Origin: Closterium sp. NIES-65
Taxonomy: Eukaryota > Streptophyta > Zygnematophyceae > Desmidiales > Closteriaceae
NCBI GenBank assembly: GCA_948144175.1
Contig: CANXME010000520.1
Location: forward strand, 1,116,001-1,180,000
Length of the DNA stretch: 64,000 nucleotides
Reading direction: 5' to 3'
Of this stretch, positions 30,306-41,270 are shown in pieces. The notes under the pieces are model-generated. The model had not been told where the DNA came from. It saw nothing but the letters and a program-made list of their open reading frames with translations, and did not search any database. The position numbers were made by a program, and so were the translations under genes. Positions within the stretch are counted from its first letter, which is position 1, and every line of letters begins with the position of its first letter.

Positions 30306-33300
30306 GTGAGGGTGTGCTGCTCCCCTCCAACTCCTTTCGCTGTGAGAACCAGGAAGTCGCTGTAGACCTTCTCCAGTGGTTTGTATCGTTCGGCTCCGGG
30401 AATCTTTTCGGCAAAGGGCGTGTGGCGGAGCGCGGCTGCCGGACAGATGGTGCAGTTGGGTAGATCGGTTCGTGGTTTTAGCAGCTTTCCGTCGGGCAGC
30501 AACAGTGCGTCTGCCGCAAAAACATTTGCGTTGATGCAGTTGTTGAGCACTTCGATTGATGGGTGTCCCATGCGTTGATGCTAGATGTCTCCGTCAGCCC
30601 GATACCCCGTGGTACGCGTGTACAGCTCCTTTTCTCGTGCTAATATCTCCTTTGATGTTTCTTGCCTTGTTGCGTCCGCAGGTTCATCGGGCACGGTGAC
30701 TTGAACTGCCGCTGCTTGAATTGTCATGCCATGATATGTTCCGCTGGAGTCGCAGATAGTAGCAGTGTCCATTGTTACCGGCAGCTCCAGTGGATCCTCT
30801 GAGCGCGTGGGCGAGGTTCGTGCGTGACGATCTTCGAGCTGCGTGACTTCTTCTCCCTCGGGGTTGGTATCGCCGATCGCCACTCCCCTTGTCTCAAGGT
30901 GAAGGTAGTCCCTGCCGTCTGTCGTGATGGGAAGCAGGTGAGGTCCGTACTCCGTTAGTTATTCCTCCTCCTCTGCTTTTGGTGCTTCTTCAGTAATTTC
31001 TGGTTCTTCTGCTGCTTCTTCTACAGGTGCGTCGGCGATGCTTCCCCATCCAGTTTCAGCTGCGATGGCTTCCCCCAGTGCGGTATTCTTCATGACCCAG
31101 CGTATGTCGACTGCGTCCCATCCTTCAGTTGTGTTCCAGCCGGTGGGTCGTTCAACAGGCGGCCAGAAGGTTTGCGTGCTTGTCGGCCCAGTTGTTTCGA
31201 CTGCCGTTTCTGACGTGATCTCCTCTCCTTCTTCCACTGCTTGCGGTCCGGTTTCTGCAGAGTTTGTTGTTGATGCGACGGGGACGGCGAGAGCGCGGAA
31301 GGTGCCGTCAAGGCCGGGTTGCTGATAGTCGGTTTCTTCTGGGTGGCTCCATCGTGGCGGCGATGGATGACCCGGAGGGTCAAGAACAAGGATGTGTTCG
31401 TTGTCGCCGGTGGTTCTGGGCGACTCAAAGTAGAGCACGAAAACGCCTTCCACACTTGTCGCTTTTCCGATGAAGATCCCGCTGTAGATTAAATGCATCT
31501 TGTTTTCGGTGGTTTGCAGGCTGACTCCGCACTTCATCAACTGGTGTAGGGACAGATGGTTGTACCAGAGTTCCGGTACAATGAGGACGTCGCTGATGTG
31601 GATGCAGTAACCGGTGTCATGTGACTCCAGCTGGATTTGGCCGCGAGCTCTAGCGTAGATGGTTTGGCTGTTGGCAACAGTGATCTCCACTTCGTTGGAG
31701 AGTCGCTCTCTGTTGAGGATGAAGACATCTGAAGACACCATGTGTTGACCACAGCAGCTGTCCAGGTACCACGTGTTGACTTCTTTTCTTGCCTTGGCCA
31801 AATTTGCAAGCTTTGGAGTGATGTGATGATCCATGTCGTGATCATTTTCGTAATCGTAGTAAGCTTCTTCGTCGTCGTCTATGATGCGAGCAGGTGGAGA
31901 CTCCTGGATCCACTCCGGCGCTTCCCAGTCGTACTGCATCCGTCCAACCGTCAGCTCGTCGTAGGTTGGATCGTTCTCCTCTTCTTCTTCGACTGATCCT
32001 TCGGGCCGCTCCTGAGGCAGGTCTGCGAACATGTCTTCCCAGCTGCGAAAGAAGCGGTAGTGTGGGTTGGGGCGAGGCGGTCCACGATGCACCATGCAAG
32101 TTAAGACCTTGCTTTTGCCCTTGTCGCTTGTGTTTGCAGAGAGACGCGCCGGGGCTTGGGACGTGCTGGCGATGGCTGGCGGCGACACTGTTTGGTTGCG
32201 CGCTGCGGCTCCTCCTTGCTGGTGAGTAGCGGCACCCTTTTGGTTGTTGTTGTTGCCGTTCAGCTTCCAGCAGTCTTGAAACATGTGCCCAGTCTTCTTG
32301 CAGTACTTGCAGAAGAGTCTTTTCTTGTCCGGTGGCGCTTGAGCGTAGAAGGCAATCTTCTCCTTCTTGTTGCCTCTTTCATTGTACAGGTCGATTTCCT
32401 TCTGCTTGGAGAGAAGCGTGGAGCAGAGGGCAGTCTCACTAAGAGTGCCTTGTGTGCGAAGGAGGAACTTGCACTGGCGCCATTCCGGGCTCAATCCAGC
32501 GAGAATGATTGTGACGAACATGTCGTCAAGGAAGTTGCCGCCGCTTTTCCTGAATTGATCTCTTAGGTTCCTGCAGCGGTTGATGTATGGTCCGGCTTTC
32601 TCGGCGGGGAACATCTTGACATTGTTCAGCTGGTTGAGCAGGCGACTGAGTGTCACCAAGTCTGTTGCCATGTGGCAGGTGCGCAGGTGTTCCCAGGACT
32701 GTTGCGCGGGTGCCCACTCGTTTTTGAAGGGGCGAATGCTCAGCTGTTCTTCGGGCGACAGGTTCCGGATCAGGACGGTGAAGGCCAGGAGAGATTCGTT
32801 GTAGTACTGCGACTTCTCCTAAGGTGAGCCGTTTGTTGGAAAGGGATATGATCCGTCGTAGTACATCCAGATTTGAGCGCCCTGAGCTAGTAGCTCGAAT
32901 TCGAAGCTCCACGTGTAGAAATCTTGTCCGTCGAAGGGCTTGGTAGTTCTGAGCTTCGACGTGGAGAGGAACTTGCTCTGCATTGAAGCCATTGCCTCGT
33001 AATGTATTTGTTGTGCTTGAGCAGATCCTTGAGCTCCGCGGTTGTTGAAGGTGAAGGATCGCTCAGATCCAGCCCCTTGAGGATCGGGAGGTCTTCGGGC
33101 GTAACTTGAGCCGTCAATGCTCATTGGCTGGTGGCTCTCCAGTGCGCTGATGTGGGAAATCAGCTGCTCGAGTAGAGCTGTGTCCACAGTCGTCGTAGTA
33201 GAGGCGACATTTGTGGAGGGTTGTACTAGATTCTCTCCAGCTTCTCCGCAGTCTGCGCCTGGCATGTTGATGCCCGTTGATGTCGTTGTTGTTTGAGACT
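30306..33300 (-). pseudogene. Gag, protease and N-terminal integrase region of element G
   Basis: From high to low: Gag N-terminus (about 32820-33265), a long open stretch 30959-32671 with LNNVKMFPAEKAGPYINRC, zinc knuckle LFCKYCKKTGHMFQDCWKL (C-X2-C-X4-H-X4-C, about 32265-32320) and protease-like NTWYLDSCCGQHMVSSDVFI (about 31720-31780). The pre-integrase segment with GHPSIEVLNNCINANVFAAD follows at about 30440-30571. A standard knuckle sets G apart from the glycine-rich lineage. Confidence 0.8.
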
Positions 33301-33368
33301 TAAGTTATAAAGAAGCTTGTTGGAAGCCCCTTTAGCAATTCCTATAATCCAAACTAGCTCTGATACCA

Positions 33369-33837
33369 TGTTAGAGTGAGGACCTTGGATAGAATAGGAG
33401 GTGCTTTTGTAGAGTTTGGTAGCGGAAGACTTGTAAGAACTCAGATCATAGTGAATGTAAATGACCAAGTTTATTAAAAGATAGAATACAAGGGATATAA
33501 ATAGTCCTAGTCTAGCCATGTACTCGAAGGGGTACATTCCCTTATTATAACTGTTTTACAGGCATTTCTACAGTGACTCTGTTTGTTGCATTGCCTTTCT
33601 TGTTACCGAGTCGCTGCATGTAACCTGTACGGTTACGCGTGTTGCCATTCTTTGATGGTAAGTCAAGCGTCGGTCCAGATGGTCAACAGTCGCGACAGTT
33701 GACTCTTGCGACTGTTGACCTTCCTGCCCTTGTTACGGGCTGATCCGATATTGCGGCAGTTGCTGTTTCGACAGAGTCAGGTGCGATATTGCTGCACCTA
33801 CGGGAATGCTAAGTATAATTCCCTTTACACTCCAACA
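33369..33837 (-). repeat. 5' LTR of element G (469 bp)
   Basis: Termini are TGTTGGAGTG and CACTCTAACA (minus strand), an imperfect inverted pair, followed directly by the primer site TGGTATCAGAGCTAG at 33354-33368. Otherwise a direct repeat of 19471-19922. Confidence 0.9.
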
Positions 33838-33842
33838 TGCCT

Positions 33843-33945
33843 GGCCGCCTCTAGCTTCTCCGGAGTGACATCCTTTGGGATCAAGTCTTGTAACGGGCCG
33901 GGTAGAGCACAGAGGTATTTCAGAGTGCCGGGAGCAGGTGTGAGG
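33843..33945 (-). pseudogene. Coding fragment of PLOD-like host gene upstream of element G
   Basis: Minus-strand frame PGTLKYLCALPGPLQDLIPK then DVTPEKLEAARQ, continuing in frame into 19470-19330 once a single TGCCT is counted. No convincing acceptor precedes it, except possibly TTACAAG before the codons for LIPKDV. Assigned to the same gene by position and strand; the family is not certain from this piece. Confidence 0.45.
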
Positions 33946-34084
33946 GGGGAGGAGGCGATATGTAGTTTTCAATCTGCATTAGTTTAACTTGTTGGGAAAG
34001 AAGTGACTACATCAGCTAATGCTGTTGATTGGGAAAGAAGTGACTGTATCGAAGCGCATTTTGTTTCAGGGTAAGGCGTCCGTG
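33946..34084 (-). other. Probable intron of the PLOD-like host gene
   Basis: Contains two copies of TTGGGAAAGAAGTGACT (about 33991 and 34028), a 37-bp spaced direct repeat. No conserved coding is seen. Confidence 0.35.
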
Positions 34085-34189
34085 GGAGGGAGTTGAAGAG
34101 GCACGGTTGGGCCAAATAACCAGAAATAAACTGTCGCTGGTCCTCCATACAGTCACTCGTGTACGTCGCATCAATCATCTCAGATAAAG
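34085..34189 (-). pseudogene. PLOD-like glycosyltransferase exon, part after the MITE
   Basis: Reads WALSEMIDATYTSDCMEDQR then QFISGYLAQP. EDQRQFISGYL fits the conserved (D/E)DQxxF(T/S)xxYL of the PLOD/GT25-type catalytic domain. Counting one copy of the MITE target duplication, the frame continues from GFYVGYAWA of 34768-35175. The 3' edge is uncertain. Confidence 0.6.
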
Positions 34190-34197
34190 CCCACACG

Positions 34198-34769
34198 CAG
34201 GGCCCGTGCTAGAATTTGGGGCACCCTGAGGCCTCAGGGCACCTTTCCAGAATCGTAAAAAATGCCCTGATTTGTCAGGGCAGATTTTCAAAGCCTTTCT
34301 GTATGTTCAGGGCTTTTTCAGAATTCAATCCTGACCTGTCAGGGAAAAAAAACAAGTGTTCAGGGTTCTGGTTGGTTGATTGACGGAGTAAGAGTTGAAG
34401 TTATTTATACTTCTGCAAGGGGGTGGATACGATCCCATGACCTCATCTAACGGTACCATTCTATTGACTAGGCCACTTCTGGAAGTCTTGGTGAGTTGAA
34501 TAAGTCCTATGGAATAAATTAGCCACGGGACTCCCCGCCCCCCCCCCCCCCCCCCAAACAAAAAACGCGTCAGGGCAGCCCTCGGCATTCATCCTAACGC
34601 TACAGAGAAGAACACTACAACCATTCTGAATGTTCAGGGCATTTCATATAAAAACATCCTGAGACCTCAGGGTTAAAATTTACACTATTCTGAAATGACA
34701 GGGTAAATTTAATACTGCATCCTGAATTCAGGGTAATCAGGATGTTTTGCCCTGATAACGTGGGGCCTG
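34198..34769. mobile_element. hAT-like MITE (572 bp) inside a host exon
   Basis: Ends CAGGGCCCGTGCTA and CAGGCCCCACGTTA (inverted, 10 of 14 matching) are flanked by 8-bp duplications CCCACACG (34190-34197) and CCCACGCG (34770-34777). CAGGG termini with 8-bp duplications are hAT hallmarks. It has no transposase. Inside are many CCCTGA...TCAGGG foldbacks (such as 34234-34256, 34263-34281, 34674-34690), a run of about 20 C near 34540 and a weak tRNA-like stretch on the minus strand (34420-34476). Confidence 0.65.
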
Positions 34770-35175
34770 CCCACGCGTACCCGACATAAAACCCTGCGTT
34801 AAGGTAGAGATTCGGAAAAGGCGGGAACTTGAACTTTGGAGAGTAAAACGACATTGCATTGGCGGCTGGATACGCGAAAATCTCGGCTCAGAAAACGACA
34901 GGAGCGTTAATTGAAAGGAACGCTTTAACGAGTTGATCTGGTGCGCATAGCTCACAATTAGGCAGGAACAAGACGTCGTCCTCGTCTGTTACAATTACGA
35001 TGCGATCACGCAGGAGGGATCTCAAATACTCCCGATAGTATCTCACGCGCCCGCCAAGTCCCTTCCAGGTTTCGTTCAGACCAAGCACCAAAAACGGAAC
35101 TCTCACCAAATCGCAAAACTTAGATAAGCGTTGAACGCCTTTTGCGCAACGGGTGGAGAAAGTAATCCATTCGAT
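34768..35175 (-). pseudogene. PLOD-type glycosyltransferase catalytic exon (host gene)
   Basis: Minus-strand frame of 136 codons after acceptor GTGCTAG: IEWITFSTRCAKGVQRLSKF, PFLVLGLNETWKGLGGRVRY, RDRIVIVTDEDDVLFLPNCE, then INAPVVF, AEIFAYPAANAM, and FPNLYLNAGFYVGYAWA. This follows the glycosyltransferase domain of procollagen-lysine hydroxylases and relatives: LGLGEEW with GG.KVR, an acidic metal-binding TDxxDV, VVFSAE, and YLNSGGFIGYA. One in-frame TGA lies at 34888-34890, where relatives have Ser (VVFSAE), one substitution from TCA. The exon is cut by the MITE at 34769. Element D sits just upstream in the intron. Likely a pseudogene; substrate unknown. Confidence 0.75.
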
Positions 35176-35195
35176 CTAGCACCTAGAGTGGGTAA

Positions 35196-35328
35196 TCTCA
35201 AATTATATGTATGTTATATATGTGTAGGCTGTAGTGGGGTAGCCAACATGAGGTACAGCCCCATTAGGGTTTCACATTTGTACCCAACTCTTTCATAGTT
35301 CATTCATTCCTGCTGCTACATTCTGACA
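35196..35328 (+). repeat. 5' LTR of element D (133 bp)
   Basis: Contains TGTAGGCTGTAGTGGGGTAG and ends CATTCTGACA. The primer site and a perfect stem GGTCC/GGACC, then GGGCCCACC, follow at 35329-35378. Confidence 0.9.
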
Positions 35329-35519
35329 TGGTACCAGAGCACTAGGTCCGTAGGACCGCCTTCTTTTCCGGGCCCACCTACCACTGCGGTTACCGCGCTA
35401 CCCGATGTGTTGTCCTGCACTAGCCTTCGCCTACCTTGCCTTGTGACGTGCTGCGCTTCGCGCGCCGTTCTGCAGCCCTTGCGCTGCCTACTGTTGCCCT
35501 AGCTACGCGCGCACCGCCC

Positions 35520-36310
35520 TAGAGACCCATAAGGCTAATGCGCCGCCCCTGCAGGCCCGTAAGGCCTGCGAGCCGCCCCTGCAGGTCCGTCAGACCCACG
35601 AGCCGCCCTTACAGGCACGTCAGGCCCGCGCCTCGCCCCTGCAGACCCGTCATGCCCGCGAGCCGCCCCGACAAGTCCGTCAGACCCGCGAGCCGCCCCT
35701 GCAGGCCCGTCAGGCTAGAGCGCGGCCCTGCCCTGCAGCCGATGCGGCCCCGCCGGGCCGCTGTCGCGGCCCCGCCCTGCCGCGGACGCGGCTCCGCCCT
35801 GCCGTCGACGCGGCCCCGACCTCCCACTATCGCGGCCCCGCCCTAACGCCGAAGCGGCCCCGCCAGGTCGCGGCCCCGCCGACGCGGCCCCGCCCTGCCG
35901 CTGACGCGGCCCCGCCCTGCCACTAACGCGGCCCCGCCGTGCGGTTGCCGCGGCCTCGCCCTCCCACTGTCGCGGCCCCGCCCTGACGCCGACGCGGCCC
36001 TGCCAGGTCGCAGCCTCGCCGACGCGGCCCCGTCCTGCCGCCGTGTCGCGGCCCGCCCAGCCGCAGACGCGGCCCCGCCCTGCCGCCGACGCGGCCCCGC
36101 CCTACCGCCGACGCGGCCCCGCCCTGCCGCCGACGCGGCCTCGCGTGACCCGCCCTGCTGCCGACACGGCCCCGCCCTGCCGCCAACATGGCCCCGCCCT
36201 GCAGCAACTGCCGCGGCCCTGCACTGCCGCTGTCGTGGCCCCAGCCCTACAGCTGACGCGGCCCTACTCTGCAGCCGCTGTTGCGGCCCCGCCGTCGTGC
36301 GCCTGCCCTT
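35520..36310 (+). repeat. GC-rich minisatellite leader of D
   Basis: The first part repeats CCCCTGCAGGCCCGTCAGGC units of about 30 bp (35540-35720). The second repeats CGCGGCCCCGCCCTGCCG units of 18-24 bp (35740-36300). The array differs in unit sequence from those of A, H, I, J and K. Confidence 0.75.
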
Positions 36311-36429
36311 CCCACCACTGGTGAGCACCTGCCCTACCCACGCTTCCCGCGCGTCTGCCTTGTTAGCGCGCTGGAGCGCTATCTGCCTGCTTGCCTGCCC
36401 TGCCCACGCTGCTACTGCAGCTACTGCTG

Positions 36430-36890
36430 CTACCTCTGTTACTGCTGCTAGGCTGCTGCTGCTACTACTGCTGCTACTAGTGCTACTGCTGCTATTGGCA
36501 GTGGCTAGCTGCAGCTGCAGCGACGCCCGCGCGAGACACTTCCGCCCCAGCAGCTTCACGAGTGGTACGCTCAGAGTAGAGGGTCTCGGAGTACTGTTCG
36601 CTGCCCGTACGTCATTCACACAGATGATCGGGTTGGTCACGCTTGCGGGACGCTTAGTCACACACAGTCCCGCTGCTTCGCCCGTCTGAGCGACGCCTGG
36701 CGTACCGAGTTTGGCCGAGGCTGAGCTCCCCACCTGGCTAGAGCTGCTTAGGCAGAGGGTAGATATCTTTGCTGTTGACTATGATGCTATTCTCACTGCC
36801 ATGTATGCATTGCCTACTAGTGCTGACAATGCCTGTTACCTGTGCGTACCGCCCGACCCAGATATAGAGTCCCCTGCTCTAGGTGCTGGT
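36430..36890 (+). pseudogene. C-terminal Gag remnant of element D
   Basis: Runs of CTGCTACTG are followed by segments matching the Gag C-terminus of the lineage (IFAVDYDAILTAMYALPTSA, CYLCVPPDPDIESPALGAG). Interrupted at 36890 by E. Broken. Confidence 0.65.
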
Positions 36891-37637
36891 TGTTAACGGG
36901 AGTTGTGTTTGGCCCCGTCCTCGCTTGGGCGGAGCCGACCGTGGAAGGACCGTGGGAGCCGTGAAACCGTGGGAGGAACGTGGGAGCTGCAAAACCACGG
37001 GAGGACCGTGGGAGCCACGAAACCGCGGGAGGACCGTGGGGGCCGCGAAACTGCGGAAGGACTGCGAAATACCCGGTCAACCAGGATACTCAGGCGATGT
37101 TCGCGAAAGTCGCTGGGGGGTGTTGTTAGCAAGGACGACCTTGGGGTGGTATCCCGAGGTCGACGTGGCTGGTGGGCGCCGTCACGAGTGGAGTGTCTGT
37201 GCTGGGCATGTGACGGGGAGTTGGGCGCCAACCAGCTGCACGCACCTGCGAAGCTGGTGCACCATTATGAAGCAGGTGCAACGCTGTGCAGCCGACTTAC
37301 TGCAGCGTTGGCACATCGCGGACTTGCAACGTTGGCAAGCAGCGACTTTGCTGGAGCGCGGTCAACCAAGTCGTGATGGCACGCGATCGACCGTGCTGCG
37401 CTGGCAGTCGACCAGCAGCCTTGCTAGGTCTGATGTAGTATGTGTTGCCAATGTTGATGCTATCATTCTGAACTTTTGTTGTTATGTTTTCCTAGTGAAA
37501 ATCTTGCCAATTTTCCCCGTGAACCAGCAAGCAGTGTTAGCACTTGGAAACGACTAAGGAACGAATGAACGCAGAGATCACACGAGCATCCGTGCCCGGC
37601 GCGTAGTCTAGCTCCCGTTGCACTAGTTATCTCCGCA
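36891..37637 (+). repeat. 5' LTR of element E (747 bp)
   Basis: TGTTAACGGGAGTTGTG ... AGTTATCTCCGCA. It carries about four to five copies of a 28-bp unit (GGGAGGACCGTGGGAGCCGC plus GAAACCGC) at 36940-37070. Primer site TGGTGCGGTCAGCGTGG follows at 37638. Confidence 0.9.
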
Positions 37638-37736
37638 TGGTGCGGTCAGCGTGGACGACTCCGCGAAGAAACCTTCGGTTTAGCTGACTTCTCACTCACC
37701 TAGTTTGTTCGTAGACCGGCGGCTGTGTTGGACGCC

Positions 37737-39250
37737 ATGGTGGACCCCGTAGTAGAGGCGGGTGTCGTGGACACCTTGGAAGCACGGCTGGAGGACGCGA
37801 GGAGACGTCATGCGGCGAACGAGTACGGAACTCTCCCGCTGACGGTCGTCGAGGCTGGCATCCGCGCCTTGTGGGCGGCGGAGCACCCCCCTTCTCGGTC
37901 TGCATCTCCTCGACCGGTGAACAACGCAGGCGACATCGATGCGGGAGTAAACGCCGCGGGTGACCAAGTCGGTAGCAGCGCGGGAGGCACGTCGAGGCAG
38001 CGAGGTGTGATTCACGCCGATGAAGTCGGCGGCGTTCAGGCGCAAGGGATGCAGTCATCGGCAGCTGCAGGGGCCCCGCGAAACTACGTTGGAGGCAGAC
38101 GAAGTGAATTGGCGCCGATGTCGGCGACTCACGTAACCGCGGGAGGAATTGCGCCAAGCTACGGCTACTTCAAGTTGACGCCGGACAGGATCTCGGTCTC
38201 ACCTCCGCTGGTCGGTCGTCTTGACATCCTAACGTGGAAGGAAGCCATCGAGCCCTAGCTGGAGATGGCCGGGCTGATGGGCTTCGCCCGCGGGACCGTG
38301 GCGACGCCGGAGGAGCACTACCCCAACCTGCGAGCGGAATTTCGCGCCGTGCAGTTGCTGACCTTTACGGTCATTTCGCGGTGCTGCTCGTCGGGCGTAC
38401 AGATCGCCCTGAAGTCGTAAGGGAGTACCTCGACGCTGGCCACCGAGCGTGGCATTTCATAGAGTCAACTTACAAGGTCACCGACGACTTGTTCATCGCC
38501 CAGCTTGAGGGGCAGTTGACGCACCTGCGTATGGGCGACGAGGAGACCGCGAGTGACTACTGCAACCGAGCTCGGCGAATTCTCGCCACCATTCGGATGG
38601 CTGGCGTGGAGTACTCAACGTCGTCGTACGTCACACACGTCATGCAGGGACTCCCGAGCAGCTATAATTTGCTGAAGCGGCTGTCGATGGCGCCGAGCAC
38701 GCGGGCGACGCTCAACGAGGACACATTGACCTCGTACATCCTGCAGTACGAGGCGATGCAGGAGGCTGAGCTGTCCCAGGAGCTCCTCACGCAAGTGAAT
38801 TACGTCGCCCCCGCGAAGCAAGGTGGTCGACCGGGACAGCGCGGGCAGTCTGGTAGAAGTCACCGCGGTGGCAGGAAGCAGGCGAAGGATGCTAACAAGC
38901 AGAAGTCGGCCAAGGAGGGCGGTCGTGGAGGAGGAGGTCGATGTCAAGAATGTTGGCTGTGCGGCGATCCTTATCACCTCTCCTTCGAGTATCATGACCG
39001 CAGTGACTTGGACGACGACGAAACCAAGGGAGGCCGCGGAAGGTCTAGTAGCTGTCGTCCGCGTCGAGGAAACCAGCCGCGAAAAGAGAAGCAGTTGACG
39101 AAGTCGACCTCGGTGAAGGACACCGACTCTTCCGCGGGTGGCAAAGGGCGAGGCGACAAAGAGGCGTCATGCTCGCTGGTCGGTATCGTGGAGCCAACCG
39201 TCTCGCTGGCGCTGGAGGCTGGCGAGGATTTCCAGGCGGTGGCGGCAGTT
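37737..39250 (+). pseudogene. Gag region of element E
   Basis: Start MVDPVVEAGVVDTLEARLED. Further segments are SATHVTAGGIAPSYGYFKLT, ASDYCNRARRILATIRMAGV and SYNLLKRLSMAPSTRATLNE, then a zinc-knuckle-like CWLCGDPYHLSFEY and a basic tail (RKEKQLTKSTSVKD). Matches the Gag of B. Confidence 0.8.
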
Positions 39251-39259
39251 GTGCAAGCG

Positions 39260-40560
39260 AACCCCGCGGTGGTCCTGCTCGACAGCGGCTGCTCGCACCA
39301 CTTGATGGGGACGAAGGAGGCCTTCGTCGACTTGGGGCCGAGTGGCGACATGAAGCATGTGCGTGGCTTCAATGGGGCGCTGCAGGACGTTCGCGGCCGT
39401 GGCACAGTTGCGCTGCAAGGGGAGGCCGGGAAGCGGGTGCTCATCTCCAACGTTCTCTACGTCCCGGGAGTGCAGAGGAATCTGCTTTCGGCCGGCCAGC
39501 TGAAGGAGAGCGGGGTGACGCTGAGGGATGACGGGGACCGGATGTTGCTCGTCTCCGCGGCGGGGGACGTGCTCGGTCGTGCGACGTACACCGGTCGGGT
39601 CCTCTGCACTGACCTGCGCCCATGCACGGTAAATTCGACGACACCCGCGAAAGAGGAGGTAGCTTTGTGGGCGATTGTCTCGGCGACGAAGGCAACCCCG
39701 GACAGGCTGCATGCGAGGCTGGCGCATGTTGGCATGGACATCATACGGAGCTCGGCGAAGCACGAGGTCGCCACTGGGCTGGACCTAAATTCGGTGTCTG
39801 GCGCCGAGTCACCGTGTGTTTCGTGCGTCTGCAAGAAGCTGGCGCGACATACCTTCCCCGACCACGGCTCCGAAGCCGACGACATCTTGGTCGTCGTGCA
39901 CATCGATTTGTGCGGGCCATTTTGCGTGGCTGCCAAGAACGGCAGCCTGTACTTCTTGCTGCCGAAGGACCGCAAGACCCGCTTTGTGTGGGTGAGGCCG
40001 GTCGCCAAGAAGTCGGACGTGCCGCTGGAGTTCCAGAAGTGGCTGGTGCTGGTGGAGCGGCAGGCGAAGCATTCGGTGCTGCAACTGCGTTCTGACCGCG
40101 GAGGGGAGTTCCTCGGGAAGGAATTCACCGCCTTCGCGGGCAGCAAGGGAATCGTCCACGACTTGACCGGCCCTTACACCCCGCAACAGAATGGCATGGC
40201 GGAGTGGGAGATGAGGATGGTGGTAGAGTCGGTGCGGACGATGCTGCTGCATATGGGCGTGCAGCACCACTGGTGGCATCTCGCTCTGCGGCAGGCCGTC
40301 TGGGTTCGCAACTGCCTGGAGCGGTCTTCGCTGCCCGCGGGGACGACGCCGTACCAGCTCCTCACCGAGCAGAAGCCCGACTTGTCGATGGCGCGGGTGT
40401 GGGGCTGCATAGCGCAATTCCTCGTCCGTGAGCAGCAGCGCGGTGGGAAGCTGAAGCCGAAGGCCCGGTGGGGCCTTCACCTCGGCGTGTCGGAGGAGAG
40501 CAAAGGCTCGGAGCTCCTCGACATCACCGCCAACCGGGTGGTCACCACGTCGGACGTGGT
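39260..40560 (+). pseudogene. Protease and integrase region of element E
   Basis: Protease LLDSGCSHHLMGTKEAFVDL (about 39279-39340). Pre-integrase RLHARLAHVGMDIIRSSAKH. Integrase VVHIDLCGPFCVAAKNGSLY, LRSDRGGEFLGKEFTAFAGS and YTPQQNGMAEWEMRMVVESV. It lies in one open stretch with the Gag C-terminus and linker (about 1,080 codons from 38234). Confidence 0.85.
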
Positions 40561-40879
40561 GTTCTACGAAACTCTGTCGCTTGAGGTGTGGAAGTCAGAC
40601 CTCGGGCCTGCATCGAGGCGGACGCGGGCCAACCCACCGACGGACGCCTTGACGGCGACACTTCCTCTGCTCGCCGAGGTCGGTGAGCGGGCTGATGAGG
40701 ATGTCGCGGTCGCCCCTGCCTCGCCATCTCCTGCCCCTTATTCCCATTCCCTTCCCGTCGAACTGCGTGGCCTGACTCCGGTGTCGGCCTCCAGCGATGA
40801 GGGGAGCCGTGGGGCGTCGCATGTGGCGCCAGCCAAGAGCATCGCCGGTGGCCGACTTGACGCCCAGCCAGTCACGGAG

Positions 40880-41270
40880 AAGAGGACCGCGGAGGAGACC
40901 GCAAAGAAAACCGCGAAGGACACCGCGGAAGAGACCGCGAAGGAGCCCGCGGAGGAAACCGCGGAGGAGATCGCTAAGCCGACCGCGGAGGAGACCGCGG
41001 CTAGCACGCAACAGACAGGGGAACAGGCAGCAGCGAAGCCGACCGCGGAGCAGCTGGTAGGGGAGCTTTCAAACGGGAAGCGCATTTCAGAGAAGCCGTC
41101 GATAGGGGAGCCGTCGAGCGGGAAGCTTGTTTCAGAGAAGCCGTCGACAGGGGAGCCGTCGAACGGGAAGCGCGTTTCAGAGAAGCCGTCGACAGGGGAG
41201 CCGTCAAACGGGAAGCGCGTTTCAGAGAACCCGTTGACAGGGGAGCCGTCGAATGCGGAGCTCGCTTCAG
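40880..41270 (+). repeat. In-frame minisatellites in the E integrase-RT linker
   Basis: Two arrays. At 40880-41000, 12-24 bp units like GAGACCGCGAAG encode Glu-Thr-Ala-Lys/Glu repeats. At about 41060-41260, 48-bp units encode SEKPSTGEPSNGKRV (four to five copies). Both keep frame. Confidence 0.8.

Larger units (their letters stand above)
19471..33837 (-). mobile_element. Ty1/copia element G, nested in a host exon
   Basis: Minus-strand copia element with LTRs at 19471-19922 and 33369-33837 and the 5-bp duplication TGCCT at 19466-19470 and 33838-33842. Parts from high to low coordinate: LTR, primer site, Gag with zinc knuckle, protease, integrase, RT, RNase H, LTR. It is itself entered by H (22912-30300) and by a TRIM (20954-21330), so its own length is about 6.6 kb. 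Its lineage differs from A/D/H/I/J and from B/E. The LTRs differ at roughly 13 of 452 compared sites, suggesting moderate age. Broken in perhaps five to eight places. Confidence 0.93.
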
